NCBI GenBank assembly: GCA_016929905.1
Contig: JAFGHX010000167.1
Location: forward strand, 1-64,000
Source: Kiritimatiellia bacterium
GTDB taxonomy: Bacteria > Verrucomicrobiota > Kiritimatiellia > JAFGHX01
Direction: 5' to 3'
DNA length: 64,000 nucleotides
This document shows positions 58,584 to 64,000 of this stretch, in pieces. The position numbers were made by a program, and so were the translations under genes. The notes under the pieces are model-generated. The model was not told where the DNA came from. It saw nothing but the letters and a program-made list of their open reading frames with translations, and made no database searches. Position 1 is the first letter of the stretch; every line of letters starts with the position of its first letter.

Positions 58584-59741
58584 ATGAAGCTGCCGGCTTT
58601 CTTGCAGGATAGAAGGAAGCAGATTGTGGTTGGGGTAGCCGGTGTGCTGATCATGCTGGCCGGCTATCTGGTCTACCACTCGACGGTCCGGCCGCTGCTG
58701 CGCGCGTGGGGCGTGTTCGTGGACGTTATCGAGCATCCCGAGGAATTGCCGACCGCACCGGTGTTCGACGTGCTGCAGAAGGAGATTCTGGAGCTGAGCC
58801 TCGCCGACACGAACCTGGTGGAGGCGGCCGTCGCGCTTCTGGAGAAAAGCAAGATCAAGGGCGACCCCCCCGTCCCGTCCGACGTGTTTTCCGTGCTCAT
58901 CCTCACCGACACGCGGGAACAAGGCGAACCCTCCGACACCGACTCGGTGGCGAACCGCTCGGCCATGGTGACACTCGGCCCGGTCATCCGCAACGTGGCC
59001 GGCCAGCTCGAGGGCGGCTGGGTGCAGACCGTGGCCGGCAAGGACCTCTTCACGAACTACGTCGAAGTGATCATTCAGAACTTCGGACGCGGCCTGGAAT
59101 TCTTCGCCGAACCGGAAATGAGCGCCAAGATGGACGCCATCAAGAACGCGGCCGAGAAGGGCGACATCACGCTCATGGCCAACTTTCTCAAGAAGCCCAA
59201 GAAGATCGGCTTGCTGCTGCCCAACCTCAAGCCCATTTCGTCCCGGATGGGAATCAACATCGTCGCGGCTTCGTTCGTCAGTGAGGTGACCATCTCCGAG
59301 GATTCCTCGGCCAGAGTCCTGCTGACCTGCGAGACGAAGCGCGACGCCACCAAACTGTACGACTTGATCGAGCAATTCAGAGAGCGCTCGCTGGAGGTCC
59401 TGCTGGGCGTTTCAAAGGACGAGACGAAACTGTGGCGGTACAGCATGAGACCGCAGGCGGCTCGGTATATCCGCGACGTCGACGTGAGAGTCATCGGCTC
59501 AACCGTGAAAGTCACCGGCAAGGCGCCGGACATGGCCATCCGTCGCCTGATCGCGATGACGCCGCGAATGGCCGACCGGCTGGCCAAGACGCGGGCAGGC
59601 CGAACCGGCCGGGGCCCGGAGAACATCTACCAGGGCATGCAGGGCCCGTCCGAAACGGTGGCGCTCATCCGGGAGGCACGTCACGTGAATTGGGTCAGTC
59701 GCGACGACCTCACGAACGCCGTTGAAACGCCGAAGCCCTAG
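58584..59741 (+). CDS. Membrane-anchored protein of unknown function in the stator set
   Basis: I do not recognise this 385-residue product. A single helix near 13-32 (QIVVGVAGVLIMLAGYLVYH) anchors a large periplasmic part with no known motif. Parts such as DVRVIGSTVKVTGKAPDMAI and ISSRMGINIVAASFVSE look like alpha/beta structure. It starts at an ATG with GGGAGGG upstream, so it is translated well, and it lies between two hairpins in the same direction as the stator genes. A scaffold or plug for the channel complex is possible. Confidence 0.68.
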   Translation: MKLPAFLQDRRKQIVVGVAGVLIMLAGYLVYHSTVRPLLRAWGVFVDVIEHPEELPTAPVFDVLQKEILELSLADTNLVEAAVALLEKSKIKGDPPVPSDVFSVLILTDTREQGEPSDTDSVANRSAMVTLGPVIRNVAGQLEGGWVQTVAGKDLFTNYVEVIIQNFGRGLEFFAEPEMSAKMDAIKNAAEKGDITLMANFLKKPKKIGLLLPNLKPISSRMGINIVAASFVSEVTISEDSSARVLLTCETKRDATKLYDLIEQFRERSLEVLLGVSKDETKLWRYSMRPQAARYIRDVDVRVIGSTVKVTGKAPDMAIRRLIAMTPRMADRLAKTRAGRTGRGPENIYQGMQGPSETVALIREARHVNWVSRDDLTNAVETPKP

Positions 59742-59743
59742 CA

Positions 59744-59784
59744 GGCGGCCGGACTTGGGAGCTTCGCGCCCAAGTCCGGCCGCC
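59744..59784 (+). terminator. Perfect 16-bp hairpin
   Basis: The arms ggcggccggacttggg and cccaagtccggccgcc are perfectly complementary around a nine-base loop, directly after the stop of the preceding gene. No T-run follows. It probably stops or slows transcription before the lipoprotein gene. Confidence 0.6.
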
Positions 59785-59830
59785 AGATGTGGTATGAACT
59801 AGACAAACCGTCCGACCAAGGAGTGCGCAC

Positions 59831-60322
59831 ATGAACAGATGGGTCCTTCTGCCGGTCGTCCTGGCCTTGCTGATCAGCGGCGGCGCCTGCTCCAGAAAGA
59901 AGCCGCCGCCGGAGAAACCGAAACCCGTGGCGCCGAAGAAGGTGTACGAATACACGAAGAAGGAGGAAACGGTCCCGGAAACCAAGATCGTCTTCAAGAA
60001 GGGCATGGACATCATGGCCGATTTCGACGGCGACGGCCAGGAAGACATGGCCGTCATCGAGCGAACGCCCGAGGGCAGGCACCAGGTGCTGATCTACATC
60101 AACAAGGCGCTCGGGCGCTATTACATCGGCGGCCGGATCCAGCGGGAAGCCCCAGGCGCCGTGACCGGGCTCGCGGTTCGCGAAGGCCGCGAATACGTCG
60201 ATCTGGCCGTGATGATCCGCAACACGAACAACACGATCGATACGATCCACTACCAGAACGACGGAACCAGTTTCACCGAGATCCCTGACCCGTTCAAGAA
60301 GTCCCTGAGTTCGGAGAAGTGA
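59831..60322 (+). CDS. Lipoprotein with a Ca-loop (VCBS/FG-GAP-like)
   Basis: This 163-residue product starts with a signal sequence ending at Cys20 (LLISGGAC), so it is probably lipid-anchored. After a Lys/Pro-rich linker comes DFDGDGQED at 64-72, a calcium loop of the FG-GAP/VCBS type, with further strand-like repeats (TGLAVREGREYVDLAVMI). The start ATG has AAGGAG seven bases upstream. It follows the stator-type genes in the same direction, so it may belong to the complex at the cell surface. Confidence 0.72.
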   Translation: MNRWVLLPVVLALLISGGACSRKKPPPEKPKPVAPKKVYEYTKKEETVPETKIVFKKGMDIMADFDGDGQEDMAVIERTPEGRHQVLIYINKALGRYYIGGRIQREAPGAVTGLAVREGREYVDLAVMIRNTNNTIDTIHYQNDGTSFTEIPDPFKKSLSSEK

Positions 60323-60363
60323 CGTTTTCCGCGCGGCGCGGAAAGGGAGAGGAACGCCGTACG

Positions 60364-60696
60364 ATGCGCAGCCTGCTGGACGACCCCGAATTCCCGGCGA
60401 GCGAACCGTCAAAGAAACGCGCCCGGCCGGCCCCGCCAAGCGCGGACGGGCTGGGCCTCATGGAGAAGAAGCTCCAGGCCCTGACCGAGCTGCGGGAGTT
60501 CTACGGGGACCTCACCGTGGCGGCTTGGGGCAGGCTGCCCGAATCCGTCAAGACGTTTCTGCAGTCCTGTTCCATGGGCGAGTACGAGAAGGCGAAGCGC
60601 ATCGCCGCCGAAATCGCGAAGCAGCTTGACGAAGGCCTTCTGCGCCCCGACGACGTCCCGTTCCCCGTCCGCAAGACGATCTCGCGGATTCTCTGA
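60364..60696 (+). CDS. Small helical protein of unknown function
   Basis: I do not recognise this 110-residue protein. It is highly charged and mainly helical (MEKKLQALTELREFYGDL and YEKAKRIAAEIAKQLDEG), with no signal peptide or membrane helix. It sits between the lipoprotein and protease genes, 41 bases after the former. A GTG at 60319 would give a four-base overlap and 15 more residues, but has a poor ribosome site. It may be a cytoplasmic partner of the stator. Confidence 0.55.
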   Translation: MRSLLDDPEFPASEPSKKRARPAPPSADGLGLMEKKLQALTELREFYGDLTVAAWGRLPESVKTFLQSCSMGEYEKAKRIAAEIAKQLDEGLLRPDDVPFPVRKTISRIL

Positions 60697-60798
60697 TGCG
60701 GACGACGTCCCCCGCTGCCGCCCGACCCGACGGACGGGAGGATACGGACGCATGGCAAACTTGCCGCCTGAGGCGGCCAGTTGCAGGCGGATACGCCC

Positions 60799-61428
60799 AT
60801 GTCTACCGCAAGACCGTTGGTGAATGGCCCGCCACAGAGCCGATCGGCCGCCGCCGCGACGCTGTTGACGCAGGCGCTGTCGGCAGGTGGCGAGATCACG
60901 CTGCAGCTGTCGGGCCTCAGCATGGAACCGGCCATCCGCAACTCCGATTCCATCGTCGTGCACGGCGTGGCGCCGGGCCGGGTCCGTGTCGGCGATGTCG
61001 TCCTGTTCCGCGCCGGCAGCGACCTGGTCGCGCACCGCGTGATCCGCCGGCGGACGACGCACGGTCGGCTGGCGTTTCAGACCAAGGGGGACATGCGGCT
61101 CCTGCCGGACGCCCCCGAGTCGGCCGCGGGCGACCTGCTCGGACGCGTGACGGCCGTCAGGAAGGACGGGCAAGAGGTGAGCCTGACCGGCCCCGCCGCA
61201 CGCGCCGCGGGGCGGGCGGCTGCGCTGTACGGCCGCGCCAGCGCCGCGGCCTGGTGTGCGCTGTGCCGCGTGGTGCCGCGGCTCGCGAATCCGGATCCGG
61301 CCGCGGGCGCCCGGCATCGAACCCGGCGCCTGTTCGCCATCCCCCTGGCGCCGTTGGCCTGGGTGCTCTTCCGGTCTTCACGCAGGGAGAGCAAGAAAAG
61401 GAAGTCTGCTAGATCCTCTGCTCGATAA
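60799..61428 (+). CDS. S26B-type signal peptidase-like protein
   Basis: The 209-residue protein has Ser41 in the catalytic motif LSGLSMEPAI, and His79 in VAHRVIRR. The Ser-His pair is that of archaeal/SipW-type (S26B) peptidases instead of the Ser-Lys pair of bacterial LepB, and FQTKGDMRLLPD matches the third conserved box. A C-terminal hydrophobic stretch (FAIPLAPLAWVLF) may span the membrane. Start ATG at 60799, with TTG at 60781 as alternative. It may process a partner protein of the preceding gene set. Confidence 0.75.
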   Translation: MSTARPLVNGPPQSRSAAAATLLTQALSAGGEITLQLSGLSMEPAIRNSDSIVVHGVAPGRVRVGDVVLFRAGSDLVAHRVIRRRTTHGRLAFQTKGDMRLLPDAPESAAGDLLGRVTAVRKDGQEVSLTGPAARAAGRAAALYGRASAAAWCALCRVVPRLANPDPAAGARHRTRRLFAIPLAPLAWVLFRSSRRESKKRKSARSSAR

Positions 61429-62326
61429 AGGCCGAAAGGCTCTCGGGCGACTTCTTGCGGCTCGGCCGCTTCACGCGGCATTTGCCCTTCCGGTGCTCGG
61501 CCTCGCTGCGCTTTCCCCAATCGACGACAAGCGCCGTGATATTGTCTTTGCCACCCGCCGCGTTGGCGGCATCCACGAGCTGCCAGCACGCCTTCTTCGG
61601 GTCGTATTCCTCCAGCAGAATCTGACCGATCGCCCGCTCCGACACCATGTTCGTCAGCCCGTCCGAGCAAAGCAAGAACCGGTCCGCTTCCTGCAGTTTC
61701 AGGGTTCGGACCTCCGGACCGAAATCCCACGACATGCCGACGTAGCGCGATATCGTATTGCGTGCCGGGTGCACGCGGGCCTGCCGGCTGGTAATCAGAT
61801 TCAGTCCGCGCAGCAGAGACACCAGCGAGTGGTCCTCGGTCAGCCGCTCGAATGTTCCTTCCCGCAGGCGGTAGGCGCGGCTGTCGCCCATATGCACGAC
61901 GAACACCGTCCGCCCGCGGATCAAGCACGTGACCAGCGTCGCCCCCATCCCCCTCAGCTTCGGCGCCTTCCGGATCATGGCGCGTATCTCGCGGCCCACG
62001 CTCTTGACGGCGCGCGCCAGGCCGGCCACGAGGGCATCCTGCCCCGCCTCCTCGCTCTGCGCGAGCGCGTCCTTCACCTCGCGCGGAAAGAGTTCCACCA
62101 CGGCCTCGGCCGCCTTGTCGCCCGCGCGGTGGCCGCCCATGCCGTCGACCACCAGAAACAGGCCCAGCTTCCGGTCAATGCCGAAGCCGTCCTCGTTGTG
62201 ATCGCGAACGCGACCCGTGTCCGTCATGCCAAAGGCACGGATCACGGGTGGATGCGGCGCGCCCGGCGCGGAACGCGGCCCTCTAGAAGACACCCGTCTC
62301 TTTGCGTTGGGAGGCGGCGTACTCAT
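61409..62326 (-). CDS. PP2C-family Ser/Thr protein phosphatase
   Basis: The 305-residue enzyme has the metal-binding PPM motifs RDHNEDGFG, VVDGMGGHRAGDKAA, GMGATLV, HMGDSRAYR, LLCSDGLTNMV and GGKDNITALVV, so it should dephosphorylate Ser/Thr residues with two Mn/Mg ions. A short flexible N-terminus precedes the domain and a basic tail follows it. It points against the protease gene, and their ends overlap by 20 bases. Its kinase partner is not in the window. Confidence 0.92.
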   Translation of the reverse strand: MSTPPPNAKRRVSSRGPRSAPGAPHPPVIRAFGMTDTGRVRDHNEDGFGIDRKLGLFLVVDGMGGHRAGDKAAEAVVELFPREVKDALAQSEEAGQDALVAGLARAVKSVGREIRAMIRKAPKLRGMGATLVTCLIRGRTVFVVHMGDSRAYRLREGTFERLTEDHSLVSLLRGLNLITSRQARVHPARNTISRYVGMSWDFGPEVRTLKLQEADRFLLCSDGLTNMVSERAIGQILLEEYDPKKACWQLVDAANAAGGKDNITALVVDWGKRSEAEHRKGKCRVKRPSRKKSPESLSAFIEQRI

Positions 62327-62638
62327 GCGTGCAGTCTAACACAATTCACGATAAGCGCCCAAGCGCGAAAACGCCCGGCAACGCACGTCGACGTGGAGCC
62401 TGTCGAAAGACCTCCCGGTGAAGCGGCCGGGGTGTCGAAGATCGCCCGTGGCGGAGAACCCGGCCCTCCCAAAACGCAACATGCGGGGCCGTTGGAGCGC
62501 GCGGTTTGACCCGCGCCGGGTTCTTGGACAGGCTCGTGGGGTCCGTGGAGGCAAGATGAGGATGCGAGCGCACCTACGCAGGCCGCATCGGAAGGGCCTG
62601 CCCTGAGCAAGGCCTGCCGTGCAGGCCGCGTCGAAGGG
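62327..62638. other. Repeat-rich gap between phosphatase and tRNA
   Basis: This 312-bp gap has no gene I can support. It holds a direct repeat (about 20 bp) at 62578-62597 and 62621-62639, beginning gcaggccgc. A perfect 7-bp hairpin (ggcctgc/gcaggcc) at 62611-62627 lies just past the tRNA 3' end and might end its transcript. Further GC-rich segments such as tgtcgaaagacc look like dispersed repeats. Confidence 0.55.
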
Positions 62639-62712
62639 CGGGAGCGACGGGACTCGAACCCGCAACAACCAGATCGACAGTCTGGGACTCTAACCAATTG
62701 AGCTACGCCCCC
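62639..62712 (-). tRNA. tRNA-Asp(GTC)
   Basis: A complete 74-nt cloverleaf is present. The acceptor arm is ggggggc-like (GGGGGCG/CGCTCCC), the D arm GCTC/GAGT, the anticodon arm CCAGA with loop CTGTCGA giving anticodon GTC, and the T arm GCGGG/CCCGT with loop TTCGAGT. The discriminator base is G. The 3' CCA is not encoded. Its promoter is the site at 62727-62754. Confidence 0.93.
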
Positions 62713-62726
62713 GTATCTCGGCACAC

Positions 62727-62754
62727 ATCATACGGTGCGGCCGGGCGCGATCAA
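62727..62754 (-). promoter_or_regulatory. Probable promoter of tRNA-Asp
   Basis: On the minus strand TTGATC and TATGAT are separated by 16 bases, with the -10 box about 14 bases upstream of the tRNA 5' end. A nearby A/T-rich tract (62751-62765) is typical upstream of RNA genes. It also lies just beyond the end of the release-factor-like gene. Confidence 0.45.
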
Positions 62755-62786
62755 GAAAAAAAGAAACACGAACGCACGCCCCCGGA

Positions 62787-63215
62787 TCATGCACCCTGCC
62801 CCCCTTCCTCGACGCGGATCGGCCCGCGCAACCGTTTTTTCTGCGCGCGGCGTTTTTTCTCCTGCAGCATCCGCTCCTTCTGGCGCCTGGACCGGCGCTG
62901 TTTCTGCCGCCTGATCCTGGCGGCCCGCTGCGCGCGCTCGGTCTTCTCGGCGTCGAGCCGCCCCTGTATCCGCTCGCACAACTCGCTGCGCGCGTAGTAG
63001 CGGTTCAACTCGCGCGAGCGGGTCTGCTGGCATTTGACCACGATGCCCGACGGCGAATGCCGGAGCACGACGCACGAAGACGTCTTGTTCAACTTCTGCC
63101 CGCCGCGGCCGGAACCCAGAACAAACCGCTCCACCAGCTCCCCTTCGCCGATACCGAGCCTGCGCATCCGGTCCGCCAGCGCCCGCCACTTGGCCGCCGA
63201 TACAAACGCATTCAT
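62787..63215 (-). CDS. ArfB-like peptide-release protein (RF-1 domain)
   Basis: This 142-residue protein has a class I release-factor catalytic domain with the GGQ motif ([14 protein letters not shown], 35-48) and no codon-recognition domain. The C-terminus is a long Arg/Lys-rich tail (for example [15 protein letters not shown]), which in ArfB/ICT1 enters the empty mRNA channel of stalled ribosomes. Length agrees with ArfB (about 140). Its ATG overlaps the upstream glycosyltransferase stop by four bases. Confidence 0.85.
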   Translation of the reverse strand: MNAFVSAAKWRALADRMRRLGIGEGELVERFVLGSGRGGQKLNKTSSCVVLRHSPSGIVVKCQQTRSRELNRYYARSELCERIQGRLDAEKTERAQRAARIRRQKQRRSRRQKERMLQEKKRRAQKKRLRGPIRVEEGGQGA

Positions 63216-64000
63216 GACGTCTCGCCGCGCGTCTGTTGCCCCGCCCCACGATCGCCCGCATATTCCTTCACGACGTACTGGGGCTGCCGGTTCAAGTGCA
63301 GAAACACCCGGCCCAGGTACTCGCCCAACATGCCGATCCCCGCAAGTTGCACGCCCCCGAGAACGAGCACCGCCACAATGAGAGACGCCCAGCCCATGGG
63401 CACCTCCACCCCCAGAAGCTTCCTCACCAAGAAAACGAGTGCCACGGCCAGCCCTATTCCCGAGAAGACGAACCCCATGTACGTGGCCAGACGCAACGGC
63501 GCCAGGGAGAAGCTGGTCAGCACTCTCAGCCATACGCCGATCGACTTGAGCACGCTGTAGTTGCTCTTCCCGGCAAACCGGTGGTGGTGCTCCGCGTCGA
63601 TCCGGGCCACGGACCGCGTAACCCGCAGGATCAAGCCGTCGATGTAGGGGTACGGCCCATCGTACTTGACGACTTCGCGAACGATGTCCTTGCTCAGCGC
63701 CTTGAACGGCGAAAGATAGACATGCCTGGGCTTCTTCAGGACGATAGTCGCCACGAAATTGTTGAATCGGCTGCCCCAGTTCTTCCACCAGGCCTGATAT
63801 TTCTTCTCAAAATCGGCAAAACAGACGTCATAGCCGTCTTCTATCTGCTCGACGAGTCTCGCCACGTCGTCGGGGTCATGCTGCAGGTCGTCGTCCATGA
63901 TGACGGCCACGCTGCCGCGCGCCTCGCGCAGGCCGGCCATGATCGCGTTGTCCTGCCCGAAATTCCTCCTCAGATTCAGGCCGCGAACGACCGGATGTTC
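63212..64000 (-). CDS. GT2 membrane glycosyltransferase (DPM1/GtrB-like), 5' end missing
   Basis: The gene runs off the right edge, so 262 C-terminal residues are visible. [20 protein letters not shown] and the metal motif [10 protein letters not shown] are typical of polyprenyl-phosphate sugar synthases (DPM1/GtrB). [15 protein letters not shown] and [20 protein letters not shown] follow, and then two C-terminal membrane helices (about residues 180-240). It probably makes a lipid-linked sugar for GT-C enzymes like those in the large locus. The start is beyond the window. Confidence 0.87.
   Translation of the reverse strand, partial: EHPVVRGLNLRRNFGQDNAIMAGLREARGSVAVIMDDDLQHDPDDVARLVEQIEDGYDVCFADFEKKYQAWWKNWGSRFNNFVATIVLKKPRHVYLSPFKALSKDIVREVVKYDGPYPYIDGLILRVTRSVARIDAEHHHRFAGKSNYSVLKSIGVWLRVLTSFSLAPLRLATYMGFVFSGIGLAVALVFLVRKLLGVEVPMGWASLIVAVLVLGGVQLAGIGMLGEYLGRVFLHLNRQPQYVVKEYAGDRGAGQQTRGETS

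Noticed and set aside
60364..60696. SRA1/Sec31-like helical domain
   Set aside because: Only a loose similarity in helix pattern is visible; no diagnostic residues.
54538..61428. A complete Zorya defence system
   Set aside because: ZorA/ZorB-like features exist, but no ZorC, ZorD helicase or ZorE nuclease was found on either side within the window.
62713..62786. Rho-independent terminator for the release-factor-like gene
   Set aside because: There is a T-rich run on the minus strand but no convincing stem in front of it.

Overview
This is one 64 kb, GC-rich bacterial window with dense coding and one dominant locus. Long strings of 4-base stop/start overlaps, dispersed palindromic 'cgcgaatggacgc' elements, degenerate 7-bp repeats, Wza/Wzc envelope genes and outer-membrane lipoproteins point to a Gram-negative (diderm) organism. 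The style resembles environmental Verrucomicrobiota/Kiritimatiellota/Planctomycetota-type genomes. No marker gene in the window settles the phylum, so that placement is inference.

Region 1, bases 282-52423, minus strand: a 44-gene surface-polysaccharide locus read leftwards from a promoter near 52.6 kb. In transcription order it starts with a small helix-turn-helix regulator, a Wza-type export lipoprotein, a Wzc-type tyrosine autokinase, an initiating sugar-phosphate transferase (WcaJ type), an O-antigen polymerase/ligase-type protein, a membrane-anchored unknown and a Wzm/Wzt ABC exporter. A sugar-modification block follows: cytidylyltransferase, Gfo/Idh oxidoreductase, DegT aminotransferase, SDR epimerase, GNAT, NeuB-type synthase, formyltransferase, deacetylase, asparagine synthetase and WbpG-type amidotransferase. 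This looks like synthesis and decoration of a nonulosonic-acid-like or amino sugar. The tail (about 31.7 kb down to 0.3 kb) holds methyltransferases, GT-A, GT-B and GT-9 glycosyltransferases, five polytopic membrane proteins of the GT-C/GT39 kind, two further polysaccharide deacetylases, FemAB-like acyltransferases, a CapK-like adenylating enzyme, an aminotransferase and a beta-helix protein. One of the two asparagine synthetase homologues has lost its catalytic Cys2.

Region 2, bases 52678-54045, minus strand: an outer-membrane beta-barrel candidate, separated from Region 1 by a strong hairpin and a regulatory interval. That interval carries a promoter, two TTGCGCAA palindromes one helical turn apart and a possible leader terminator.

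Region 3, bases 54538-61428, plus strand: a gene set I do not recognise as any named system. It has a MotA/TolQ/ExbB-type channel protein with a cytoplasmic tail of seven 47-48-residue repeats, two different small ExbD/MotB-like proteins with an Asp at the start of the membrane helix, a membrane-anchored unknown, a Ca-loop lipoprotein, a small helical protein and an S26B-type signal peptidase. It resembles an ion-driven stator (TolQR, ExbBD, MotAB, ZorAB) and is the best candidate here for an undescribed system.

Region 4, bases 61409-64000, minus strand: a PP2C phosphatase, tRNA-Asp(GTC), an ArfB-like GGQ release-factor protein and the 3' part of a membrane GT2 glycosyltransferase that runs off the window.
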